This document shows, one piece after another, positions 1-5,514 of a stretch of DNA of 9,599 bases. Numbering within the stretch: position 1 is the stretch's first letter; each line of letters opens with the position of its first letter. The stretch spans positions 1-9,599 of the forward strand of contig JASFRI010000151.1 in assembly GCA_050115015.1 (NCBI GenBank), written 5' to 3'. Made by a program: the position numbers and the translations under genes. Under the pieces are notes generated by a model that was not told where the DNA came from, ran no database searches, and was given only the letters and a program-made list of their open reading frames with translations. This DNA comes from JASFRI01 sp050115015. Its GTDB lineage: Bacteria; Acidobacteriota; Polarisedimenticolia; CBDVAL01.

Positions 1-1562
1 AGGGGCTCACCGTCGATGCCGTGCGGTACCCGGAGGGGGAGGTCCTGGACGCCCCCGCCCTCGGCGGCAATCTCTCCGTCTACAACGACGGCGTGGTGTT
101 CGGGGCCACCGCCCAGGTGGCCCCGGACCTCCCGGAGGGAGCACAGGTCCTCCGGGGCAGCGTGATTTACCAGGCGTGCAACGACCGCACCTGCCTGTTC
201 CCGAAGACGGTCTCCCTCGAGTTCCCCGTGAGCATCGCCCGGTCGGCCGCCGCCGCGCCGCTGCACCCGGAGATCTTCGCCGTGCTCGACGGCGCGGCGA
301 CCACCGGAGCGGGCGGCGACGTGGATGCGGCACCGGAGGCGGGCTCCACCGTGGCGGCCCAGATCGCGTCGCGCGGCTTCACCCTGTGGCTCCTAGGGGT
401 GTTCGTCCTCGGGCTGGCCCTGAACCTGACCCCCTGCGTGTACCCGGTGATCGCCGTCACGCTCTCCTACTTCGGCCGCCAGGGTGGCGGCGGCGGCGGA
501 CAGCTCCTGCGGGCCACGGCGTATGCGGCGGGGATTGCCGCCACCTTCACGGCGCTGTTCCTGGTCGCCGGGCTGACGGGTCAGATGTTCGGCGCTTGGC
601 TCCAGAGCCCCTGGGTCCTCGGAGGCCTCGCTGCGGTCCTGGTGGTGCTGGCCCTGAGCAACTTCGGTCTGTTCGAGATCCAGGCCCCGGCGGCGCTTCG
701 CAACCGCGTGGCGGGGGGGCGCACCGGCGTCGTCGGTGCCCTCGGGATGGGGCTCGCGATGGGGATCGTCGCGGCGCCCTGCGTGGGCCCCCTGATCGCC
801 GGCCTGCTGCTGTGGGTCGGCCAGCAGGGGGACGTGGGCAACGCGCTGCTGGTCGGCATCGCCCTGTCCGCCGGCCTGGCGCTCCCCTACGTCCTCCTGG
901 GCATGTTCTCGGGCTCCCTTGCCGCCATGCCCCGGAGTGGCCAGTGGATGGAGTGGATCAAGCACGCCATGGGGTTCATCCTGCTGGGGGTCGCGCTGTA
1001 CTTCCTGGCGTCCTTCCTCCCCCAGGGCTGGTTCCTGCCCTCCTTCGCCGTGCTGGTCGCCGTCGCGGGGATCTGGCTCGCCCTGCTCGACCGGGCCGGC
1101 CGTGGTAACCGGGTCCTCCGCGTCGTCCGTACCCTCGTCCTGGTCGGCGCCCTCGTGGCGGCCGCGCTGCTCGTGCGGCTCGAGGGACGTGAGGGGATCG
1201 ACTGGGAGCCGTACACCCCCCAGGCCGTCGCCGAGGCGGCCGTCGAGGGCCGGCCGGTGCTGATCGAGTTCACGGCCGCCTGGTGCTTTCCCTGCCGGGT
1301 CCTCGAGAACGGGCCGTTCAAGGACCCCGCGGTGATCGCCGCGTCCGAGGGCTTCCGGCGGCTCCGGGTGGATCTGACGGGCGAGGAGCCGGGTGCCCTC
1401 GAGGCGGTGGAACGCTACCACGTCCCCGGCCCCCCCGTGATGGTGTTCCTGGACGCGGAGGGGCGGGAGCGGGCCGACCTGCGGATGATCGAGGCCGTGG
1501 ACGCCGCCGAGCTCCTCGACCGCATGCGGGCGGCTCGCGGGGCCGCAGCCGACCTCGAGTAA
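1..1562 (+). CDS. dsbD: Thiol:disulfide interchange protein DsbD, 5' end outside the window
   Basis: Membrane reductase that passes electrons from cytoplasmic thioredoxin to periplasmic thiol proteins. The frame is open to the left edge, so the true start and signal peptide are missing. Residues are counted from the first full codon (base 3); 519 are visible. Seen in order: the end of the periplasmic alpha domain with its cysteine pair in YQACNDRTC (C59, C64); a hydrophobic multi-pass core from about residue 126, with the two paired membrane cysteines in TPCVYP (C145) and APCVGP (C260); then a C-terminal thioredoxin-like gamma domain with WCFPC (C428, C431) and a cis-proline region GPPVMVF. 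All three cysteine pairs needed for the electron relay are therefore present. The E. coli gamma motif is CVAC, so CFPC is a variant. A perfect CTCGAG/CTCGAG hairpin (1554-1570) holds the stop codon in its loop, and a terminator follows. Family assignment is firm; the exact partners are not known. Confidence 0.93.
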   Translation, partial: GLTVDAVRYPEGEVLDAPALGGNLSVYNDGVVFGATAQVAPDLPEGAQVLRGSVIYQACNDRTCLFPKTVSLEFPVSIARSAAAAPLHPEIFAVLDGAATTGAGGDVDAAPEAGSTVAAQIASRGFTLWLLGVFVLGLALNLTPCVYPVIAVTLSYFGRQGGGGGGQLLRATAYAAGIAATFTALFLVAGLTGQMFGAWLQSPWVLGGLAAVLVVLALSNFGLFEIQAPAALRNRVAGGRTGVVGALGMGLAMGIVAAPCVGPLIAGLLLWVGQQGDVGNALLVGIALSAGLALPYVLLGMFSGSLAAMPRSGQWMEWIKHAMGFILLGVALYFLASFLPQGWFLPSFAVLVAVAGIWLALLDRAGRGNRVLRVVRTLVLVGALVAAALLVRLEGREGIDWEPYTPQAVAEAAVEGRPVLIEFTAAWCFPCRVLENGPFKDPAVIAASEGFRRLRVDLTGEEPGALEAVERYHVPGPPVMVFLDAEGRERADLRMIEAVDAAELLDRMRAARGAAADLE

Positions 1563-1600
1563 TCCTCGAGACTTCTGTTATCCTGGATATCTCGGGCCAT

Positions 1601-1627
1601 GACCTGAAGTAATGCTTTAGGTTTTTT
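1601..1627 (+). terminator. Intrinsic terminator of the dsbD transcript
   Basis: CCTGAAG (1603-1609) pairs with CTTTAGG (1615-1621), with one G-U pair and loop TAATG, and is followed directly by six T residues (1622-1627). This is a textbook Rho-independent terminator 39 bases after the dsbD stop. It is AT-rich against a very GC-rich background. It separates dsbD from the downstream peroxiredoxin transcriptionally, although some readthrough is possible. Confidence 0.75.
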
Positions 1628-1655
1628 CGTCGTCACGTCGGATCCCCTCGAGGAT

Positions 1656-1683
1656 CGGCGGCCTACCGCCGGCCGGAAAGGAG
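1656..1683 (+). promoter_or_regulatory. Leader hairpin and ribosome binding site of the peroxiredoxin gene
   Basis: A perfect 6-bp hairpin, CGGCGG (1656-1661) with CCGCCG (1666-1671) around loop CCTA, is followed by a strong Shine-Dalgarno AAAGGAG (1677-1683) seven bases before GTG 1691. The Shine-Dalgarno fixes the GTG start. Whether the hairpin modulates translation is inference. I see no convincing -35/-10 pair between the dsbD terminator and this gene. TGTTATCCT (1576-1584) resembles an extended -10 but lies before the terminator. Confidence 0.6.
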
Positions 1684-1690
1684 CAGACCG

Positions 1691-2131
1691 GTGCTTCAGG
1701 AAGGAACACCCGCCCCGGATTTCCGCGTCCGGGATCACCACGGACGGGAGGTCGCCCTGGGCGACTTCGCCGGCCGGAATCTCGTCCTCTGGTTCTACCC
1801 GAAGGCCGACACCCCTGGTTGAACGGTCGAGGGTCGCGGGTTCCGCGACCTCGCCGATCGATTCGAGGCGGCCAACACCGCGATCCTGGGGGTCTCCTTC
1901 GATACCGCGGAGGAGAACGCGGCGTTCGCGGAGAAGCACGGCTTTCCCTATCCCCTCCTCTGCGACACGAAACGGGAGCTGGGCCTCGCGTACGGCGCCT
2001 GCGACGACGCCGAAGCGGGGAATGCCCGGCGGATCTCGTATCTGATCGGGCCGGACGGCCGCATCCGGAAGGCGTACGCCAAGGTGGACGCGGCCTCCCA
2101 CCCCCAGGAGGTGCTCCGGGACCTTGGCTGA
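1691..2131 (+). CDS. bcp: Selenocysteine-containing peroxiredoxin, BCP/PrxQ family (in-frame TGA read as Sec)
   Basis: Thiol (here selenol) peroxidase of the AhpC/TSA superfamily that reduces H2O2 and organic peroxides, probably in the cytoplasm because no signal peptide is seen. The frame from GTG 1691 gives 43 codons with typical family features (APDF, FYPKADTPG). It then meets TGA at 1820-1822 and continues in the same frame (TVEG, GFRDL, VSFD, PLLCD) to TGA 2129-2131, for 146 residues. Family members have FYPKADTPGCT here, so the TGA sits exactly at the peroxidatic cysteine (position 44). Downstream codons keep family-like sequence with no frameshift, and a SECIS-like hairpin follows, so recoding is far likelier than decay. 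The usual BCP resolving cysteine five residues on is Arg49; the only cysteines are C91 and C104. A sequencing error TGC to TGA is the main alternative. The start is supported by AAAGGAG seven bases upstream. Selenocysteine peroxiredoxins are known in several bacteria. Confidence 0.87.
1824..1856 (+). promoter_or_regulatory. Bacterial SECIS element directly after the Sec codon
   Basis: Bacterial SECIS elements lie in the coding sequence just 3' of the UGA and bind SelB. Here 1824-1826 CGG pairs with 1854-1856 CCG, U1827 bulges, 1828-1832 CGAGG pairs with 1849-1853 CCTCG, G1833 bulges, and 1834-1839 TCGCGG pairs with 1843-1848 CCGCGA, closing a GUU loop (1840-1842). If the top G-C pair opens, the loop is GGUUC. 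The loop begins 16-17 bases after the UGA and starts with G then U, as in the E. coli fdhF element (GGUCU loop, 18 bases after its UGA). Pairing is by eye; no folding energy was computed. Confidence 0.75.
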
Positions 2132-2152
2132 GGTCCGGTCCCGGGCTCAGCC
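2126..2152. terminator. Shared hairpin between convergent stop codons
   Basis: GGCTGAG (2126-2132) and CTCAGCC (2146-2152) are a perfect 7-bp inverted repeat. Inside it CCGG (2135-2138) can pair with CCGG (2141-2144). Each arm contains the stop codon of one gene: TGA 2129-2131 of the peroxiredoxin on plus, and the complement of TGA at 2147-2149 for the MTHFR-like gene on minus. No U-tract follows on either strand, so it may act as a bidirectional pause or 3'-end stabiliser rather than a canonical terminator. Confidence 0.45.
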
Positions 2153-3013
2153 TCCGGCCTCCACCAGCTCGGCGACCCGGGCCTCGATGGCGGCCAGGGT
2201 CTCCCGGGCGCGCAGCGGCCGGAGGTTCGAGACGTAGACTCGGGAGATGCCCCGGGCCCGCAGCGCCACGATCGTCCGGGCACAGAGATCCACCGGGCCG
2301 GGCCCGCCGCGGGCCAGATCGCGGCGGATGGCCTCCTTGGGGATCGGGAAGAAAGGGGCGAGGGCGTCCAGGGTGCGGGGGCGCGCGCTGCGGTAGTAGA
2401 ACACGCCGAACATGCCTGGCATCGTCAGGCCCTGGCGGGCGGCCTCGTCGAGGAACGCGTCCACCGGGGCCAGGTCGTGGTGGGAGACGATCTGGGTGAG
2501 GTAGAAGTCCGCCGTGGCCGCCTCCGCCACCAGGAACCCGACCTGGCGTGCCGGATCCGCATGGGGGTTCGCCCATCCGCCCAGCGCCACGGCGGGCTGT
2601 CGTCCGCGGATCATCTGCCGGAGCAGGTAGGCGTGGTCGACGCAGCGCGGCACGTCGTCGTGCCGGTCCCCTCCCAGCACCACCACCGCCCGGTGCCCCT
2701 GCTCCGCCGCCCGCACCGGGAAGCGCGTGCAGTACTCCAGCGGGTGCTTGCAGGTCAGGATCGGCGCGATCCGGGAGCGGTCGGCGTCCCCCCCCAGGTT
2801 CGCCATCAGGTGGAGCAGGCTCTCCTCCTCGCTCTGCCCGACGGCACCGTCCGTGAGCAGGACCAGCGTGTCGGCGTCCAGCACCCGCCGCATCCCGTGG
2901 TACGTGTCGATCCACGCCTCCATGCTGTCCCGCGCGGAGCGGACCATCCGGGGCGGACGCAGCTCCACGGCGATCAGGGGTCGAGGCTCGCGAAGTCGCT
3001 CGTAGAAGCTCAC
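2147..3013 (-). CDS. Methylenetetrahydrofolate reductase family protein (divergent)
   Basis: 288-residue protein of the FAD-dependent 5,10-methylenetetrahydrofolate reductase (MetF) superfamily, close to the 296 residues of E. coli MetF. Visible family signatures: AVELRPPR near the N-terminus (E17, matching the conserved Glu of the MetF strand FEFFPP), ILTCKH (residues 85-90), VVLGGDR (111-117, matching the MetF ALRGD region), ADFYLTQI about two-thirds along (matching ADF..TQ), and MPGMFGVFYY (matching PGI.P). The match is clear in order and spacing but diverged, so the substrate could be methylene-H4folate or another C1/folate-like compound. The start is GTG 3013-3011 with GGAG nine bases upstream (complement of 3023-3026). 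The frame stays open far upstream opposite the next gene, but that part looks like antisense shadow. It converges on the Sec-peroxiredoxin with 15 bases between stops. Confidence 0.78.
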   Translation of the reverse strand: MSFYERLREPRPLIAVELRPPRMVRSARDSMEAWIDTYHGMRRVLDADTLVLLTDGAVGQSEEESLLHLMANLGGDADRSRIAPILTCKHPLEYCTRFPVRAAEQGHRAVVVLGGDRHDDVPRCVDHAYLLRQMIRGRQPAVALGGWANPHADPARQVGFLVAEAATADFYLTQIVSHHDLAPVDAFLDEAARQGLTMPGMFGVFYYRSARPRTLDALAPFFPIPKEAIRRDLARGGPGPVDLCARTIVALRARGISRVYVSNLRPLRARETLAAIEARVAELVEAGG

Positions 3014-3151
3014 CGTCGCCGGCTCCGTCGGGTCTCCGACAGGAGACCGGACCACCCAGTATGACACAGGCGGGACTGGTCCCCCCGGGCTCCGGCCGCT
3101 AGAATCGGGGGCGCGGCCGCGGCGCGCGCGGCCTTCCCGATGGAGGTGGAC
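3014..3151. promoter_or_regulatory. Divergent promoter region between MTHFR-like and M24 peptidase genes
   Basis: This is a 138-base gap between two divergent starts, so promoters for both genes should lie here. Plus strand: TAGAAT (3100-3105) is a fair -10 (5 of 6 matches), but the hexamer 17 bases upstream (TGGTCC) is a poor -35. Minus strand: CATACT (complement of 3058-3063) is a weak -10. GGAGG (3142-3146) is the Shine-Dalgarno of the plus-strand gene, five bases before ATG 3152. No operator repeat is obvious. Confidence 0.35.
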
Positions 3152-4492
3152 ATGCCCCCGCCGCTGCGTCTGGCGTCCTGCCTGCTGGTGACGGTATTCA
3201 CGCACCTGCCGTGCGCCGGGGCGGGCTCCGGCCCCGCGGTTCTCCCGGAGCGGGCCCGGACCGATGCCGTGAACGGTCTCCTGCAGGATCGGCTCGATAC
3301 GCTGCTGCCGCGCCTGATGCGCGAGACCGGCATCGACCTGTGGGTGGTCCTGAACCGGGAGTACAACGAGGACCCCGTCTACCTCACCCTGGTGCCGGAG
3401 CCCGCATTCGCCGCGCGACGGACCACGATGCTCGTCTTCCACGACCGCGGCGCCGCGGCGGGGGTGGAGCGACTCGTGGTGGGCCGCTACCCCATCGCCG
3501 ACCTCTACGAGGCGGCCTGGGAGGGCGGGGACCTCGACGAGCAGTGGGCCCGTCTCGGGGAGGTGATCGCCGAGCGGAAACCGCGCCGGATCGGCATCGA
3601 CGTCAGCCGTGACTGGCCGGTGGCCGACGGCCTCTCCGCGGCGCTGCGGGAACGGCTCGAGAACGTGCTGCCGCCCCCCCTTCGCGAGCGGCTGGTCCCC
3701 GCGGAGGCCCTCGTCGTTCGCTGGCTCGAGAGCCGCACGTCCCTGGAACTGGCGCTCTACCCCCACATCGTCTCGCTGGCGAAACGGGTCATCGCCGAGG
3801 CGTTCTCCAGCCGCGTGATCACCCCCGGGGTGACGACGACCGATGACGTTGCCTGGTACATCCGCCAGCGCTTCACGGATCTCGGGCTGCCGATCTGGTT
3901 CATGCCCTCGGTGGATCTGCAGCGCCGCGGGCTCACGTACGCAGAGGACGAGAGCTTCCTGGGGGAGTCCGGCCTCGTCATCGAGCCCGGGGACGTGCTG
4001 CACACCGACGTGGGGATCACCTATCTGCGGCTCAACACCGACAACCAGGAGATGGGCTACGTGGTGCGTCCCGGAGAGACCGAGGTCCCCGAGGGCCTGC
4101 GCGACGCCCTGGCAGCCGGCAACCGCTGGCAGGACCTGCTGACCGCTGCGTTCCGGGCCGGCCGGACCGGCAACCAGGTCCTGGCCGCCGCCCTCACCGC
4201 CGCCGAGGCGCAGGGGCTGCGCTCCAGCGTCTACAGCCATCCCCTGGGTTTCTTCGGCCACGGCCCCGGCCCCACCATCGGCATGTGGGACAACCAGGGC
4301 CCCACGCCGGTCCGGGGCGACTGGCCGCTGCACCCCGACACCGTCTACGCCATCGAGGGGAACGTGATCGTCCCCGTCCCGGAATGGGAGGGGCAGCCGG
4401 TGCAGATCAAGCTCGAGCAGGGCGCATGGTTCGACGGGGAACGCGTCATCTACCTGGCGGGCCGCCAGACCCGGTGGCACGTGGTGGACTGA
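3152..4492 (+). CDS. Exported M24-family metallopeptidase (Xaa-Pro aminopeptidase/prolidase-like)
   Basis: 446-residue dinuclear-metal peptidase of the pita-bread (M24) fold, the family of Xaa-Pro aminopeptidase, prolidase and methionine aminopeptidase. The N-terminus has a hydrophobic stretch (about residues 6-18) ending near CAGAGSG, which suggests Sec export. A creatinase-like N-terminal domain spans roughly 30-200 and the catalytic domain about 205-435. All five metal ligands are visible: D286 in LHTDVG, D297 in NTDNQ (the usual 11-residue spacing), H370 in FGHGPG, E402 in YAIEGN and E422 in IKLEQG. H363 lies seven residues before H370, as in prolidase-type enzymes. ATG 3152 is chosen over ATG 3140 because GGAGG at 3142-3146 is well placed only for the later one. 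The likely role is trimming of N-terminal residues, perhaps before proline, from envelope peptides; specificity is not shown. GHGP lacks the usual HGIG ending, so a hydrolase with altered specificity is possible. Confidence 0.85.
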   Translation: MPPPLRLASCLLVTVFTHLPCAGAGSGPAVLPERARTDAVNGLLQDRLDTLLPRLMRETGIDLWVVLNREYNEDPVYLTLVPEPAFAARRTTMLVFHDRGAAAGVERLVVGRYPIADLYEAAWEGGDLDEQWARLGEVIAERKPRRIGIDVSRDWPVADGLSAALRERLENVLPPPLRERLVPAEALVVRWLESRTSLELALYPHIVSLAKRVIAEAFSSRVITPGVTTTDDVAWYIRQRFTDLGLPIWFMPSVDLQRRGLTYAEDESFLGESGLVIEPGDVLHTDVGITYLRLNTDNQEMGYVVRPGETEVPEGLRDALAAGNRWQDLLTAAFRAGRTGNQVLAAALTAAEAQGLRSSVYSHPLGFFGHGPGPTIGMWDNQGPTPVRGDWPLHPDTVYAIEGNVIVPVPEWEGQPVQIKLEQGAWFDGERVIYLAGRQTRWHVVD

Positions 4493-4514
4493 GGCGTCCG
4501 TGCGGTGGACGGGA

Positions 4515-4592
4515 TGGCGTCCCCAACGGGATTTGAACCCGTGTTACCGGCTTGAAAGGCCGGCGTCCTAGGCCAGACTAGACGATGGGGAC
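4515..4592 (-). tRNA. tRNA-Glu (anticodon UUC)
   Basis: On the minus strand the acceptor arm GTCCCCA (complement of 4586-4592) pairs with TGGGGAC (complement of 4519-4525), with discriminator G and an encoded CCA (complement of 4515-4517). The anticodon stem CCGGC/GCCGG holds loop CTTTCAA, giving anticodon TTC. The T arm CGGG-TTCAAAT-CCCG is canonical and the D arm is recognisable. The mature body without CCA is 75 bases. It lies 22 bases beyond the oppositely oriented peptidase gene's stop and has its own promoter candidate upstream. Confidence 0.97.
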
Positions 4593-4617
4593 GAAGGGGA
4601 ACTGCCTGGGAGCGGGC

Positions 4618-4647
4618 AATTTACTATTCCCGGCGCTGAAGCGTCAA
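4618..4647 (-). promoter_or_regulatory. Promoter candidate for tRNA-Glu
   Basis: On the minus strand TTGACG (complement of 4642-4647, 5 of 6 matches to the -35 consensus) is followed by an 18-base spacer and TAAATT (complement of 4618-4623, 4 of 6 matches to the -10). Transcription would start about 19 bases before the tRNA 5' end. It is a local AT-rich patch in GC-rich DNA. It implies tRNA-Glu is transcribed independently of the upstream secreted-protein gene. Confidence 0.6.
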
Positions 4648-4667
4648 CCCCGGGGGATGCGACGGAT

Positions 4668-5369
4668 CTAGGGGACACAGTCGGCGCCGAGCGGTCCCGG
4701 GACGCGCGGCAGGCACCGGCTGAAGCCGTAGGGGATCGGGGTATTGGGAGCGAGCGCGCCCTGCGAGGGCCAGCGCCCCACGTAGAAGTAGGCCTCGCCG
4801 GCGGACGGTACCTCCGGATCGACGATCCAGCCGCTCGGGACATCCTCCGCCACGCAGGTCGTGGGGCCCAGGGCGATCTGCGTCTCGACGCTCCCGCCGA
4901 CCGCGGTGGCCAGCGCCAGACGGAGCTGTGACACCCGACCGCGGAGGATGTCGCCGTCGACGCCCGACGGCGCACCGATCAGGAGGCGGGACGGATCGTC
5001 GATGTCGAAGAGGAACGCATCCACAGTTTGAAAGGAATCCTGCAAGCGACGGTCGCAAGACGGATTGTAGTCCTTACCGTCGGGCAGGCCATCCGGAACC
5101 TGCATCACGGTGTCGGCGGGGTTGCCCGGCTCCGCCACGCCGTCGAAGTCGCCATCGTACAGCGTCCAGAAGTCGTCCGGGACACCGTCCGGCATGCAGT
5201 CGCCGAAGACCTCGCCGTCCAGGTCGTACGGCTGGCAGTGGAGAAAGTCGATGCCGTCGCAGTTGACGTCCAGGTACTGGCGCCCGCACAGATGCTCCGT
5301 TCCCTCGGGTACGCCGGCGACGGCGAGCGCGGTGGCGGCGAGCCAGCCGGCCATCGGGAAAGAGTGCAT
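4668..5369 (-). CDS. Small cysteine-rich secreted protein of unknown function
   Basis: 233 residues; not a family I recognise. The N-terminus has a hydrophobic segment (about residues 5-19, GWLAATALAVAG), so export is likely, with cleavage near AVA-G. The mature protein has eight cysteines (the first at 28, 37, 45 and 58), an even number compatible with disulfides. It is acidic and rich in Asp/Gly loops: DVNCDGID (34-41) looks like a dockerin or EF-hand calcium loop, and DGDFDGVAEPGN (72-83) is similar. The C-terminal third (GEAYFYVGRW, then short segments with Cys) resembles repeat-end modules of large extracellular proteins from some GC-rich environmental phyla, but that is impression only. 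ATG 5369 is supported by GGGAGGT seven bases upstream. It starts 25 bases after tRNA-Lys, so it may share that transcript. Calcium binding and surface location are inference. Confidence 0.7.
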   Translation of the reverse strand: MHSFPMAGWLAATALAVAGVPEGTEHLCGRQYLDVNCDGIDFLHCQPYDLDGEVFGDCMPDGVPDDFWTLYDGDFDGVAEPGNPADTVMQVPDGLPDGKDYNPSCDRRLQDSFQTVDAFLFDIDDPSRLLIGAPSGVDGDILRGRVSQLRLALATAVGGSVETQIALGPTTCVAEDVPSGWIVDPEVPSAGEAYFYVGRWPSQGALAPNTPIPYGFSRCLPRVPGPLGADCVP

Positions 5370-5394
5370 GGCTTTACCTCCCGCGGTCGGCCGG

Positions 5395-5469
5395 TGGTGA
5401 GCCGTGGAGGAATCGAACCTCCGACCCTCTGCTTAAAAGGCAGGTGCTCTACCCCTGAGCTAACGGCCC
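5395..5469 (-). tRNA. tRNA-Lys (anticodon UUU)
   Basis: On the minus strand acceptor GGGCCGT (complement of 5463-5469) pairs with ACGGCTC (one G-U pair), then discriminator A and encoded CCA (complement of 5395-5397). The anticodon loop CTTTTAA gives TTT. The anticodon stem is four good pairs (CTGC/GCAG) plus a C-A mismatch at 27-43. The D arm (GCTC..GAGC) and the T arm GGAGG-TTCGATT-CCTCC are canonical. It lies 41 bases after purA on the same strand and 25 bases before a protein gene. Confidence 0.97.
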
Positions 5470-5485
5470 TCCCGGTGCGGGCGGC

Positions 5486-5514
5486 AACGTATCATTCCCC
5501 TGCCGGGGCTTCAA
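5486..5514 (-). promoter_or_regulatory. Possible promoter for tRNA-Lys overlapping the purA stop
   Basis: On the minus strand TTGAAG (complement of 5509-5514, 4 of 6 matches) includes the purA stop TGA. A 17-base spacer follows, then TACGTT (complement of 5486-5491, only 3 of 6), preceded by TGA in the extended -10 position. The start would fall about ten bases before the tRNA. The -10 is weak, so readthrough from purA is an alternative. Confidence 0.35.

Noticed and set aside
1691..2131. Peroxiredoxin as a pseudogene with a nonsense mutation
   Set aside because: The only stop falls precisely on the catalytic cysteine codon as TGA. The frame and conserved residues are intact on both sides, and a SECIS-like stem-loop follows at the right distance.
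2147..4480. A 777-codon open minus-strand frame extending the MTHFR-like gene upstream across the M24 peptidase
   Set aside because: The part above 3013 lies antisense to a well-supported peptidase with all metal ligands, has low-complexity shadow composition, and a GTG with proper Shine-Dalgarno exists at 3013. Long antisense frames are expected at this GC content.
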